From positions 31,979,075 through 32,043,074 of the forward strand of contig NC_079514.1 of assembly GCF_000801105.2 (NCBI RefSeq): a stretch of DNA of 64,000 bases, in the 5' to 3' direction. Shown in pieces: positions 12,471 through 25,715 of the stretch. Source of the stretch: Raphanus sativus (lineage: Eukaryota > Streptophyta > Magnoliopsida > Brassicales > Brassicaceae). Numbering within the stretch: the stretch's first letter is position 1; each line of letters starts with the position of its first letter. The notes beneath the pieces were generated by a model. That model made no database searches. It was not told where the DNA came from and saw nothing but the letters and a program-made list of their open reading frames with translations. The position numbers and the translations under genes were made by a program.

Positions 12471-13208
12471 CTAGCAGTTTTCCTGCGCCATGCGCAGATA
12501 TAAAATTTTAAAAATATTTTTATATAAACAAATTTTCAAATTTCAGTATTTGAATTTAAATTTTATTAGTTAAAAGTGAAACCATAATGTAGTTTTTCTA
12601 GTTTCAAGTTTACTTTAATTTTTAATTTAATTTTATTTAAATTGTAACAATAATAATAATAATTAAAAATTTATAGAGTTATTTTATTCATATTATATTT
12701 TATTCAGTTAAATTTTATTTTAAATTAGTTCTAATAAATATATACATTAATATAAATAACATATATAAGTTGATAAATATATAATTATAACCACACTTAT
12801 TTTGATAATAAAAATATGATTCATAAATTGATGAAAAAATAAATTTGTAATTATTATTTATATATAATTCTATTCTTTTAATAGATATAGAAAAATTATT
12901 AGTATTACCATATTTCTAAAATCTTATCAAAATAGATACTTGTAGAAAAATAATATTTTTGATGTAAAATTTATTAGTTATTACTATATTACGAAACTTT
13001 TTCAAAAATATGAATGTGTATATAGAAAATAGCCGTTATCATATTTAAGAAATCTTACGAAAAAAAATAAATTTTAATATATAAAATTTTACATGTCACA
13101 ATTAAATCGATGCCATGTCATATTTTTTAAGTCATGTTATCATTTTTTGTTGAGAGTAATTGTAGTGATGACGCATGTACAAATCGTTTCTCAAATATAG
13201 TACAGAGA
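12471..13208 (-). mobile_element. Non-autonomous Helitron, 738 bp
   Basis: Read on the minus strand it begins TCTCTGTACTATATTTGAGA at 13208, just after an A, and ends CTAG just before a T (12474-12471). Ten bases inside the 3' end is a hairpin, CTGCGC-ATG-GCGCAG. TC start, subterminal hairpin, CTRR end and insertion between A and T are the defining Helitron features, and no target duplication is expected. The interior is AT-rich and encodes no RepHel protein, so it is non-autonomous. Confidence 0.85.
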
Positions 13209-13243
13209 TAACGGCAATAAGCCAGAAGTCCACTCATAGCTAG

Positions 13244-14183
13244 GGGGAAAAGTGCCTATTCCAACCTGAACAATTTGGATCGTGCCAAATACAACCCGAA
13301 CTAATGGTTAGTGCCAAATACGACCTGAACTCAACTAAAACTTTAAAAACCTATCCGAACTTTTTAAAACGTGCATAAATCTACATTGAAATATTATTAA
13401 AAAGTTGAAATTACATAAACTACTATTTTTTCATCGTATTAAATTTTAAAACTTTGGTGATAATTCTTTCTGATTTATATAAATACATAACATGTTTTTA
13501 CTTATTATATATTCAATAAACTTATATATTACTAAAATATAAATAATAAAATATTTATAATTAAATTATCTTAGATATACTTAAAATTTTAAAGTTATTT
13601 ATAAATAAAAAATGTATAGATTATTTTTATTTTTTAAAACTTAAGTGAATTTTTTTTCAAATTTATTATATATTTTGATATTTTGTTCAAAATTTTTGAA
13701 GTTATTTATATTTTGAACCTTTTACCTTTCAGAATTGAACAAAATATTAAAATATATAATAATAACTTTTGAAAAAAAATCACTTAAGTTTTAAAAATAA
13801 AAATAATCTATACAAGAAATTTTTATAAATAACTTCAAAATTTTTAAGTATATTTAAGATCATGTAATTATAAATATTTTATTATTTTATTTTAGTAAGA
13901 TATAAGTTTATTGAAGATATAATAAGTAAAAACATGTTATGTATTTATATAAATTAGAAAAAATTATCACCAAAGTTTTAAAATTTAATACGATGAAAAA
14001 ATAGTAGTTTATGTAATTTCAACTTTTTAATAATATTTCAATGTAGATTTATGCACATTTTAAAAAGTTCGGGTAGGTTTTTAAAGTTTTAATTGAGTTC
14101 ATGTCGTATTTGGCACTAACCATTAGTTCGGGTTGTATTTGGCACGATCCAAATTGTTCAGGTTGGAATAGGCACTTTTCCCC
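13244..14183. mobile_element. Long-hairpin foldback MITE, 940 bp
   Basis: Nearly the whole element is one inverted repeat. About 13244-13700 is closely complementary to about 13745-14183, with a centre of some 50-60 bp. The ends read GGGGAAAAGTGCC and GGCACTTTTCCCC. ATAGCTAG flanks both sides (13236-13243 and 14184-14191); because G/C runs make the end ambiguous, the duplication may be 8-10 bp, which fits a Mutator-like or hAT-like origin. A transcript would fold into a ~450-bp duplex. It ends about 390 bp upstream of the transporter start codon. Confidence 0.85.
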
Positions 14184-14471
14184 ATAGCTAGGTAGCGAAT
14201 CAAGAAAACTCTATTTTTGTAAGAAAAAAATACAAAGTGAAAAATATAAAAAGTAAAGAAGGAATCCTAATAATATAAACAAAATAAGTAAAAAAAGATA
14301 ACAGCACGGAAAAAAAATCTTTTATTACATTACATCCCGAATAAAGGGGGAAATGCATATTATGACTTCTTTCCCCACTCGGACAGGTTGTTTTCTTTCC
14401 TTTTTTTATAAGAACCAACGAAATACTTTTACTCCTGTGTTACCAATTAGTATAAACTGTCACCAGCTAAA

Positions 14472-14537
14472 ATGCACCACCACATCTACGTTGTTGCTGT
14501 TGTTTATCATTCATCCCCAAGAATCACTTTCTTTTGA
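14472..14537 (+). promoter_or_regulatory. Possible upstream ORF of the transporter gene (21 codons)
   Basis: An ATG 100 bp upstream of the transporter start opens a 21-codon frame starting MHHHIYVV that stops before the main ATG. Whether it is in the mRNA depends on the transcription start, which cannot be seen. Confidence 0.3.
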
Positions 14538-14571
14538 AAAATTCTCTTCTTCCACCTAAAATCCATCATCA

Positions 14572-16825
14572 ATGGCGGATCCTCCAAGATCCGAACCGTT
14601 TCCTTCTTCCCGGCTCGATTCCGACGCCGGAGCTCTCTTCGTCCTCCAATCAAAAGGTAATTATTCTATGAACTGCTCATCAGATTTTTGGGAAAAAAAA
14701 TTAATTAAATTTTCCTGTAAATTCAGGCGAGTGGTGGCACGCCGGATTTCATCTGACGACGGCGATCGTGGGACCCACGATATTGACGTTACCGTACGCG
14801 TTCAGGGGGTTGGGATGGTGGTTAGGGTTTGTGTGTTTGACGACGATGGGACTCGTCACTTTCTACGCTTACTACCTCATGTCCAAGGTTCTCGATCACT
14901 GTGAAAAATCTGGCCGCCGTCACATTCGATTCCGGGAACTCGCCGCCGACGTTCTCGGTACAAAAAAAAAAACAAAATCATATTTTCTCAGAATTAAATC
15001 CTGAAATATATTTTTCCTTTTCTTTTTTTTTTGCTATTTTTGGTTAAATCCGTATACGTTGGATCGGGTTTCAGTGTAGATACTTTGACCTTATTCGTCT
15101 GTTAGATTTCCTGATCGCACACGTGCTTCCGGTTTGGATGTATTGAAGTGGTCGTTACTGAAATTCAGTAACCGGTTTCAGGTTTTTGGATAGAACTCGG
15201 TTCTTTCTAGATCGGTTTAAATTAATATAGTAATTCGATTACACAGTTTATATGGATTTTAAAGTTGAACAATTTTATTTTTATTTTATTAGGTTTCGTC
15301 CGTCTATTTGATTTTGTTTGTCTGCTATACTAATATTTATCCATCGATTTTATTTAGTTGTGGTTTTGGATTGGAGTTTCTCGGTTTTGTTACTGATTGA
15401 TTCTGTTTTACCGGTCAATTTTAATTTCTAAACCGGTTATTGTAATGTGGTGCAGGATCAGGATGGATGTTTTATGTGGTTATATTCATTCAAACAGCTA
15501 TCAACACGGGAATCGGTATTGGTGCCATTCTACTCGCAGGCCAATGCCTTGAAGTAAAAATACAAAATACAAAACTTTTAGTTACTTGCCACTAAGATAT
15601 GTACGGATCAGATAGTTCAATCAAATATATTTTTGTTCGTGACACGCAGATAATGTACTCGAGCCTTTTCCCACAAGGAACCTTGAAGCTCTACGAGTTC
15701 ATTGCTATGGTGACAGCCGTGATGATTGTTCTGTCACAGCTCCCAAGTTTTCACTCTCTTAGACACATTAACTGTGTTTCTCTCCTTCTCAGCGTAGGCT
15801 ACACTTTCCTCGTTGTTGCGGCTTGTATCAACCTAGGTACGGTGATTTTTATTACTATTATTTTTTAGTGAAAAAATCGACAACTAATTTGTGGTTTTGA
15901 AGGCTTGTCTAAACACGCTCCTAAACGTGAGTATTCACTAGAGCCTACGGACTCGGGAAGAGTTTTTAGTGCCTTCACATCCATTTCGATCATTGCTGCT
16001 ATTTTCGGAAATGGAATCTTGCCTGAAATACAGGTCAAATATGCTGAAAAACAAATCAAAACGTGTCATTATTGAGCTTGAGATTTATGTTACGCTTTAT
16101 ATTACAAATGCAGGCAACTCTTGCCCCACCAGCTACAGGGAAGATGTTGAAAGGACTATTGTTGTGTTACAGTGTGATCTTCATCACGTTTTACTCGACT
16201 GCAGTTTCGGGTTATTGGGTATTTGGTAATAGTTCGAACTCTAATATTCTCAAGAACCTAATGCCTGACCAAGGACCTACTCTGGCTCCTATTGTCGTCA
16301 TTGGCCTAGCAGTCATCTTTGTTCTTCTTCAGCTCTTCGCCATTGGCCTCGTAAGTCTAAAAATGGTCAAGTGATCATATTGAAGGTTACTTGGATATCA
16401 AGATAGTGACTAACGTTTAGAGGGGTTTTTGGTAGGTGTATTCTCAAGTTGCGTATGAGATAATGGAGAAGAAATCGGCGGATACAACACAAGGGATGTT
16501 CTCAAGACGCAACCTGGTGCCGCGTCTGATTCTAAGAACGCTATATATGGCGTTCTGTGGGTTCATGGCAGCGATGCTACCCTTCTTTGGGGATATAAAC
16601 GCGGTGGTAGGTGCGTTTGGGTTTATCCCACTCGATTTCGTGCTGCCAATGCTTCTGTACAACATGACATACAAGCCTACCAAAAAAAGCTTCACGTATT
16701 GGATAAACATGACGATAATGGTTGTGTTCACTTGTGCGGGACTCATGGGAGCTTTCTCATCTATTAGGAAACTTGTTCTTGATGCTAATAAGTTCAAGTT
16801 GTTTAGTAGTGAAGTTGTTGATTAG
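14572..16825 (+). CDS. GABA-type amino-acid transporter (AAAP family), At5g41800-like
   Basis: Seven exons: 14572-14656, 14727-14957, 15456-15553, 15650-15836, 15903-16033, 16114-16350, 16436-16825. They sum to 1359 nt, giving 452 residues, the same length as I recall for Arabidopsis GABA transporter 1/2. All introns are GT-AG. The soluble N terminus (about 30 residues) is followed by [20 protein letters not shown], the usual first membrane segment of the amino acid/auxin permease family. About ten further hydrophobic segments follow, including the [20 protein letters not shown] stretch typical of plant GAT proteins. It is expected to be a plasma-membrane proton-coupled importer of GABA and related amino acids; substrate is inferred from family only. 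The start is the first in-frame ATG and matches the conserved MADPPRSEP opening. No damage seen. Confidence 0.93.
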
Positions 16826-18129
16826 ATGCTTTTATCATATAGTATATTGATAATACATAGACGCACTTTTTGAGTACATGTTTTTTTTTTGGGTTAATGT
16901 CCTTCAGTTTTTCCGGTGGTTGGCCAAAAGAGGGTTTGCGGTCATTTTTAGCTGGAAAATATTAAATTTTCTTACGAAAATGGTAAACACTAATCAATCT
17001 CGAGCTTTTTTTGTTAGTTTGGAATGTGTGATAATTTGCTAGCTTCTGCTGTAAGAGGGAATAGATAATCCCAAAAAACAATAGACTAGTCATTCTCAAA
17101 CCCCAAGCTATTACTTTTATTACTAAGACCCTTAACATATTAATAAATCATATAAATCTGAATTTACTTGATTAGTCTAAATCCATTAATCCATTAGAGA
17201 CATAATTTAAGAACAATATCATTAAATATATTGAGATAATAATATTTAAACTTTAAATTCCAGCCAAAAATAGCCAGTCCAAATTGATCAGTGTAAAGAA
17301 AACCATCCACAAGAGGCATCTATTTTTAAAAAGAAGTAAATTCTGAATTAGATAGTAAAAAACATTGTAATTATTATTATAAAATAGATGAACACCAAAA
17401 TTGTTAACAATGTGATGGTCCTGATAGACGAGCTTTGGTTGGTGAACAATATGAGTTCGAAGCACCACATTACACACTTTCATATATGATCATGTGGATA
17501 TAAATCCATTGCATATATAGTCCATTTGAATACATGTAAAAGTCTACATTTCTTTTTATAGATTAGTCTGGATTTTTTAATATGTTTGAGATACCTCAAT
17601 TAATTTTAAAAAGACACCAAAATTGTTAGGACAATCATAATACTTAACTATGAACATACACTTGTTGAGAAAATGATGTTTACATAAATTTCTCAAATTT
17701 TTGAAAATTAAATAATTTTATAGATACCTTTTCAAAATTTGTATAATATTTTATTTTTATTTATTTATCTAAGAGTCAAAATATATTTTCATCTTTTTAT
17801 TTAAACCTTTTTGATCATTTTATACGTGCTTTTTTGGTGAACAAAACTTAAATTAAATGTGTGTTGGAAAAATTGATCAATTAACATTGTTACAAAAAGA
17901 GAGGGTAAATCAGTTACAAAAAAAAAAAAAAAAAAAAGAGAGAGTAAATTAACATTGTTTCAAAAAGAGTGTAAATTAACATATTGAAACCTAAAAAGGC
18001 CATACGTTATAAGCTCGGCCCGTTATAAACTATCTACGTTGTCTCTCACCTGCGCCGTTTTTTTCCTGTGTTGAGTCAATCCCATAGAAACCCTAATCTC
18101 ACTCTCTCTCTCTCCCTCTCGCCATCGCC
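16826..18129. other. Intergenic region between transporter and IleRS
   Basis: Downstream sequence of the transporter and the IleRS promoter. AT-rich, with a poly-A run at about 17918-17937. GGCCCGTTATAAAC at about 18017-18030 resembles the TCP/site II-type GGCCC elements of plant housekeeping promoters. A CT-rich stretch (about 18100-18120) precedes the start codon. The 76-codon minus-strand frame at 17253-17483 is not protein-like. Confidence 0.5.
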
Positions 18130-21100
18130 ATGGAAGAAGTCTGCGAAGGGAAGGAGTTCTCATTTCCTCGCGAGGAAGAGAATGTACTCTCATTCTGGAC
18201 TCAAATCGATGCCTTCAAGACACAGCTCAAACGAACCGAGAACCTCCCCGAGTACATCTTCTACGACGGCCCTCCTTTCGCCACCGGTCTTCCCCACTAC
18301 GGCCACATCCTCGCCGGCACCATCAAGGACATCGTGACGCGGTACCAGACCATGACCGGCCACCACGTCACGCGTCGGTTCGGATGGGACTGCCACGGCC
18401 TCCCCGTCGAGAACGAGATCGACAAGAAGCTCGACATCAAAAGGAGGGATCAGGTGCTTCAGATGGGGATTGATAAGTACAACGAAGAGTGCAGGAGTAT
18501 TGTGACTCGCTACGTGGAGGAGTGGGAGAAGGTGATTACTAGGACTGGCCGTTGGATTGATTTCAGGAACGACTATAAGACGATGGATCTGCCGTTTATG
18601 GAGAGTGTTTGGTGGGTGTTTGCTCAGCTTTTTGATAAGAATCTTGTTTACAAAGGCTTCAAGGTTTGTTTGTTTGGCTTTTCCCTCCATTTGTTTCTTG
18701 ATTTGGAATCTTGTAAATTGAATCGATTCGATTTCGGTGGCAGGTTATGCCTTATAGTACTGGTTGTAAGACACCGTTATCTAACTTCGAAGCTGGTCAG
18801 AACTACAAGGACGTTCCGGATCCTGAGATTATGGTGACGTTCCCAGTCATTGGTGATCAAGATAACGCTGCTTTTGTGGCGTGGACGACTACTCCGTGGA
18901 CTCTTCCTAGCAATCTCGCTCTGTGTGTCAATGCCAAGTTTGTTTACGTCAAGGTTCGGAACAAGAACAATGGGAAAGTTTACGTGGTTGCTGAATCTCG
19001 TTTGTCAGCTCTTCCTGCTGATAAGCCCAAGACCAATGCTGATGCAAAGAAGGCAAATCCTAAAGCCAAAGGGGGTGCTAAACCTGACAGTGCGGCTGAT
19101 TCTTATGAGGTTTTGGAGAAATTTGATGGAGCTTCCCTGGTTGGGAAGAAGTACGAACCTTTGTTTGAGTACTTTAGTGATTTCTCAAGTGAGGCCTTCC
19201 GGGTTGTAGCAGATAGTTATGTCACTGATGACAGTGGTACTGGTATTGTCCACTGTGCTCCTGCCTTTGGTGAAGACGATTACCGTGTTTGTCTCGAGAA
19301 CAATATCATTAAAAAGGTTAGATTTTGACTAATTATCGTTATTAACCCCTTAACGTCAGACATAACTAGAAAAGTTGGGGTTAAGTTGATCTTTGATTTT
19401 AGGGTTGTAACTCCTGGGATTTATTTGGGGTTCAAGGGACTACGATGTATTATTTATTTGTTTAGGAAGAGATCCTCATTAGTAGTTTCTTTCTCTCTTG
19501 TTTAGGCTTAAAGTATGTTTAAGGACCCATGCTCGTCTTTATTCTACTGAGCTCCCTTTATCTCATAATTGTAAATGTTTTATATGTTTTGATACTCTCT
19601 ATCAGGGTGAGAATCTAGTTGTAGCTGTTGATGACGATGGGTTGTTCACTGAGAGAATCACCCATTTCAGTGGCCGGTATGTCAAAGATGCAGACAAGGA
19701 TATAATCGAAGCCGTAAAGGTAATTATTGTGGCCTAACTTCTAATAGGCCTGGATGATTTTTCAAGTGTCCGAGGATCTTAGTGCATTTTGGACCATTGG
19801 AATGTTAATTGTAGGCGGCTTCTTCTTGTCAAATAATATTTATTGTTATCTCAGGCCAAAGGCAGGCTTGTCAAAACGGGGAGCTTTGTTCACTCATATC
19901 CATTTTGCTGGCGATCAGACACTCCTCTCATATATAGAGCCGTTCCCAGTTGGTATGCTTCTTGCTTCATATGAGCTTGAGCTAAGGTCTTAGTTGTTGC
20001 ATCATTCAGTGCTAGTTCCTGTGAGGCATCTTGATTTCCATGTTTTCATCTCCATATTGTATTTATTTCAATAAGTAGTGAACATCAGATCTGTATGGCA
20101 CGTAGAATTGGCAAAGATCATATGGAGGTTGTTGTTTCATTCTTATGCGTTGTTAGGATGATGAAGTTTGTTTGTATTTGTCCTGTTAGGTTTGTGCGGG
20201 TGGAGCTCTTGAAGGAACAGTTGTTAGAAAACAATAAACAGACACACTGGGTACCTGATTATGTGAAGGTCAGTGAAGCAGACACACTTACGAGTATAGC
20301 AGTTTTAGAGAATGACGTGAATACATTTTTCCTAATAGCTTCTTCTTGTTTGACTTGCAACTCAGGATAAACGCTTTCACAATTGGCTTGAAAACGCAAG
20401 GGATTGGGCCGTTAGCCGAAGTAGATTTTGGGGCACGCCTCTACCGATATGGATCAGTGATGATGGTGAGGAAATTGTTGTCATGGATTCTGTCGAGAAG
20501 CTTGAAAAGCTCTCTGGTGTCAAGGTCTCTTCTGTTGATTTTGCATTTTGTTTGTCTATCTTTCTGTTGCAACTACTTCTCAAAAAGGCCTGGTGCTCAT
20601 TTTGTTTTTCTGATGATTTTTGGTTCAGGTCTTTGATCTACATCGTCACCATATTGATCACATTACAATTCCATCCAGTCGTGGGCCTGAGTTTGGTGTG
20701 CTCCATCGTGTAGAAGATGTAAGATCGATCCGTGTTCTTTCGTTTTATCTATAATCCTTGGTTATCTAGAGTGTTATCTCACACTTATGCTTATATTACC
20801 TTTTCAGGTGTTTGATTGTTGGTTTGAGAGTGGGTCAATGCCTTACGCGTACATCCATTATCCTTTTGAAAACAAGGAGCTTTTTGAGAAGAATTTCCCT
20901 GGTCATTTTGTGGCTGAAGGGCTTGATCAAACTCGTGGATGGTATGTTTAAGTTGCATATGTAAAATTATCTATTACTATATCTCTGGGGTTGCTCTCTC
21001 CCTTCAATGTATTGGATGGTCTAGATCTTAACTATCCTCAGTTACTGTACGTAAATTAAGTAATGAGTCGAGGCTAATGGAAGGTGTTATTAATATAGTA

Positions 21101-24100
21101 TATAGCAAATGTGATAGTGTATTGAAAAAGCAATATTGTTTTTCTGCTTAGTAGGCAATTAAAAACATCTTAACTGCTGGTTTGGCATCTACAGGTTTTA
21201 TACTCTTATGGTGCTGTCGACTGCACTATTTGGAAAGCCAGCATTTCGAAATCTGATTTGCAATGGCCTTGTACTTGCTGAGGATGGTAAAAAGATGAGT
21301 AAGAAATTACGGAACTATCCACCTCCTTTGGAAGTCATAGATGAGTATGGAGCTGTAAGTTGTCCCTGTAATATGCTCTTATGCTGCGTTTTCAGTTTTT
21401 TTATTTCTCTTACTTCTCTGTTCTATTAGTTATGGAATCTTGGTAGCTGTGAACACGTCATTAATTAGTAACTTTACGTGAACGCTAACAGGATGCTGTG
21501 CGATTGTATATCATAAATTCTCCGGTCGTACGTGCTGAGCCACTACGCTTCAAAAAGGAAGGAGTACTTGGTGTTGTGAGTAATCTTGGTTGTTGATTTT
21601 ATTGCTGCTTATTTGAGTAGATCTTTTGTTTGTCTGAACTGTTTTGGTCACTATATTGGGAGTCTCTAGGTCAAAGATGTATTTCTTCCATGGTACAATG
21701 CGTATAGGTTCCTTGTTCAGAATGCAAAGAGACTTGAGATTGAGGGCTCCGGACCATTTGTTCCTACCGATTTAGCAACTTTACAGCCATCAAACGTTCT
21801 CGATCAGTGGATTCACTCAGCTACGCAGAGTCTTGTTCATTTTGTCCGCCAGGAGATGGATGGATATCGGCTTTACACTGTAAGCTATTTACATGTCTTT
21901 TTCAGCATGATGTGGTGTATGTACTAGAAAACAAGTGATCACTGTCTCGTGGTATCTATCATATCTTTCTTTTCTTTTTTTTTCAGGTTGTTCCTTATCT
22001 CTTGAAGTTCCTCGACAATCTCACTAACATATATGTTAGATTCAACCGCAAGAGGCTAAAAGGCCGCACAGGAGAAGATGACTGTCACATTGCTCTTTCA
22101 ACCCTGTACAATGTATAGTAAATAGTTGTGGGAATACTATTGTTTTTATGGTGACTATTATTTGAACAAATGTAATGACTAATAATCGTCTGGATTTTCA
22201 GGTGCTCCTCACTTCTTGCAAAGTGATGACCCCTTTTACACCTTTCTTCACTGAGACGTTATACCAGAATCTGCGGAAGGCTTGTGAAGGTTCTGAGGAA
22301 AGCATTCATTACTGCAGTTTCCCAGAAGCGGAAGGAACGGTAATACTGATGTCCATATCTCTATACCCAAGGATAACATAATCATTGTCTGAAGTTTTAC
22401 TTATTTATATTTTAACAGAGAGATGAGAGGATTGAGAAAAGTGTTACAAGAATGATGACAATCATCGATCTTGCTCGGAACATTCGTGAGCGTCACAAGC
22501 TACCCTTGAAAACTCCTCTAAAGTGAGCTTTGTACTTAATCACTATTCTGGCTTGCAGCATCTGTTTTGGTAGCCTATACTGAACAAAAAAGTAACACAT
22601 AATTATCCTTGTTGTACCAGGGAAATCACTGTAGTTCATCCAGATGCAGAATTCTTGGATGACATAACTGGAAAACTAAGAGAGGTACAGTATGTGGTTT
22701 TACATTAACAGTAGTTTATCTTCTTGAAGTTTTTTTTATTATGCAGATATAAATATCTAAAGATTTTTTTTGAGGTTTTTAGTGAAATCAGAAAAACATA
22801 TCTTACAGCTATTTTGTTTCTCTTTATATTCAAAGAACCAATACTACAAACTGACCCTGTGTTTCAGAAAAAACAAACAAACTGACCCATTTTGATTTTC
22901 CCTTGCAGTATGTTTTGGAAGAACTTAATGTAAGATCTCTAGTGCCATGCAATGATACTCTGAAGTATGCCTCTCTAAAAGCAGAACCAGATTTCAGGTT
23001 GGTCTGCGTTTTGCTTTTAACCTTTTGTGCTCAATGTAGAAAGCGATTTGACTTGTTCATTCCTATAGTGTACTGGGAAAACGGCTTGGAAAGTCAATGG
23101 GGCTTGTTGCCAAAGAAGTTAAAGGAATGTCTCAGCAAGATATCTTAAGATTCGAGGAGGCTGGGAAAGTTACTATTGCTGGACACACGCTGGAGCTAGC
23201 AGATATCAAGGTATATCATCCTATGCTTTTTTTTTCTTGTGGGATAGAAAATGAAGAATATGCTGTTAATAGCTAAATTCTGACACTTTTCGTTCAGATT
23301 GTGAGGGTTTTCAAACGCCCGGATGGTTTGAAGGATACAGAGATTGATGCAAATGGAGATGGTACGGATCATAACTGATTACCTTCTCTGTTGTCAATTT
23401 TGTTTGAATATTTAATTGATTACGTGTGCTCTACTGTTAATGATAAAATGTAATATATGCTTCCGTTCATGCTGCAGGTGATGTTTTGGTGATTTTGGAT
23501 CTACGAGCAGATGATTCGTTGTATGAAGCAGGTGTTGCTCGTGAGGTAAATAGATATTTCTTAATATGCCGCACGGGTGTTAGATGAAATCATATGAATA
23601 CATTTTCTTATAAGAATTTTTATATATTTTCTGCATCTTATCATTTTTCTTCCGATGTTGTGCTCCTGAGCTATTATTTCCGTGTGTTATATATAGATTG
23701 TCAATAGGATCCAAAAACTACGGAAGAAGTCAGGTCTGGAACCAACTGACTTTGTGGAAGTGTACATTGAGTCATTGGACAAAGATGTATCTGCGTTGCA
23801 ACAAGTTCTGAAGTCTCAGGTAACTAACTGCGTTTGTTTTTGTATTTCTCTTCTTGACTTGAGCTCTATCTATCCGATATGATGATTTCCTTTTGAAAAC
23901 ACACTGATATACTTGAACTTTTGTCAAGTGCATTGCTATAAGAGAATATCTTATCGTTCATCGTTCCTTTTTTTGTTTGTGGGCAGGAACAATACATAAA
24001 GGATACTATTGGTTCCTCTTTGCTTTTGTCGACGTTGATGCCATCACATGCAGTAAGTCATCATCATCAACAACATTCCTTCCACGCCTGCTAAGTTTGC

Positions 24101-24631
24101 TTCACCCCAGTCAGAAACGTAACGAATGATCTGGTGTCTGTTATTTTGTAGGTGGTATTATCTGACGAGAGTTTTCAAAACGTTTCAAAGCTCTCCTTTA
24201 AGATTAGTTTGGCTCGGCCGGCTTTGAAGTTCAATGAAGAAGCTATTCTTGCCTTATATTCAGGTGAGTCACCATCTCATCATCATGATAATGCTTTTTG
24301 ATTCTCTCTCTGAGTTTTTAACGAATGCATCTAATATGGTTTCAGGAGATGTGAAATTTGCAAGCGGGCTCCAAGCGTACTTGTTATCGCGGGACTATTC
24401 TGATTTGAAATCAGAATTCCAAGAAGGAAATGGCAAGGTAAATGCTCTGATAGGGTACTTAGTGAAGCTTTTGATGAAATTTGTGGTGTGTGCCTAAATC
24501 CTTTTTGGTTGTTGTATGAGCAGATAACTGTAAGCTGCATTGAGAAGTTGCCAGTGGTGACTGTGATACTTGGAGACCATCTTCATTTGACAGTCGGGGA
24601 CTACTTGTTGAGCACCACGACCAACTCTTAG
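18130..24631 (+). CDS. Cytosolic isoleucyl-tRNA synthetase (class Ia)
   Basis: Charges tRNA-Ile with isoleucine for cytosolic translation. Twenty-four exons: 18130-18663, 18744-19316, 19606-19719, 19855-19952, 20190-20268, 20366-20524, 20629-20718, 20808-20941, 21195-21354, 21492-21575, 21670-21879, 21987-22112, 22202-22339, 22419-22522, 22621-22684, 22909-22997, 23069-23210, 23298-23361, 23478-23545, 23697-23819, 23987-24052, 24152-24263, 24346-24437, 24524-24631. Total 3531 nt, 1176 residues, close to the plant and yeast cytosolic enzyme. HIGH motif HYGH at residues 56-59 after [11 protein letters not shown]; editing domain with [16 protein letters not shown]-type motif KMSK at about 627-630; anticodon-binding region and eukaryote-specific C-terminal extension after that. 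No transit peptide, so it is the cytosolic rather than the organellar form. All introns fit GT-AG. Closest Arabidopsis gene is At4g10320 from memory, which is not collinear with the neighbours here. Confidence 0.95.
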
Positions 24632-25634
24632 GAGTTAGGACCCCCTCTCCCCTTTGTCACACCATCTATTTCTTTTTCTATTGTCTTCAGTATTTCGTTG
24701 CTCTTTGCAACCCTGACTTTTTGCGGATCTCATTTTCTACTTAAAAAAGTAATGGTTTACGACGGTTGCACAAATTCATTCTCGATAATTTCTCTGCAAA
24801 ATTAAATATTCTAGAAACTGTTGACGTCATCATATTCTTCCTCTTTTCTGTATTGAATAGAAAGGAAGCATTGCGAGCGAGATGAACGAACAATACTAGC
24901 TAGCACTTATACGGTCAGAACGGTAAAGGATTGGCTGGCAGGAATCATTTTTATAAAATGTATCGACTCTTCTTTCCATGTCGATCACATAAAAACCCAA
25001 AATTGCAGTTGTTACCTTACCAAGAGAAACCAGCAAGAACGCTGAGTATTCGAGATCACATATCTTTGTATTAGTAATCACTTAAACAATCTAATATAAA
25101 TCTGTTTAATCTGAATTATTTAGCGTTATACATGAATAGAGACAAATTAATTATCTTCTTGCGTGAATCAACACACGTTCACGTCTACAAATCACTCACC
25201 TTTTAAACCCAAAATCCTTTTTGTTCAGTGGGCAATGGAAAATTCAGTACTGGTTAAAAGATTAAACTAATCGTAAGTCTAAAAAATTGCTATAAAAAAA
25301 TTTATCGTGCAATGTATATTTTCATATAAATTAACATCACCAAAATTTCTAATTCGTGATATGAGAATATTTTAGTTTGTTATTCACGTCCAAACAAGAT
25401 CAATTAATAAGAATTTTCGATGTTCTTAATTCACCATCTATCTATTGAGATGTGTTACATAAGTTGTTGTAGAATTTTATAAAAAAATTATATATAACTA
25501 TATAAAATTTTTAATTTATTATTTAATGAGACACTGTTTGTTTTAGTTTCTAGAAATTTATTATTTTATTATTTTATAAATTATTAATTTATCAAATTTA
25601 TTAATTATAAGGTTTAATTTATCCTAAACATTAA

Positions 25635-25674
25635 TGGGCCCAAATAAGCAAAGGCCCTTATAACAGTTGGCCCG
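25635..25674. promoter_or_regulatory. Paired GGCCC (site II/TCP-type) elements before primase gene
   Basis: TGGGCC at 25635-25640, AAGGCCC nearby and TTGGCCC at 25668-25674. Clustered TGGGCC/GGCCCA elements are typical of promoters of proliferation-linked plant genes. Presence is seen; function is inferred. Confidence 0.5.
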
Positions 25675-25715
25675 TTGTAAACTGTCCCGCCTAATTTTAC
25701 CCTTATTGTCTCCTC

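Noticed and set aside
16444..16797. 117-codon minus-strand frame
   Set aside because: Antisense shadow of the last transporter exon.
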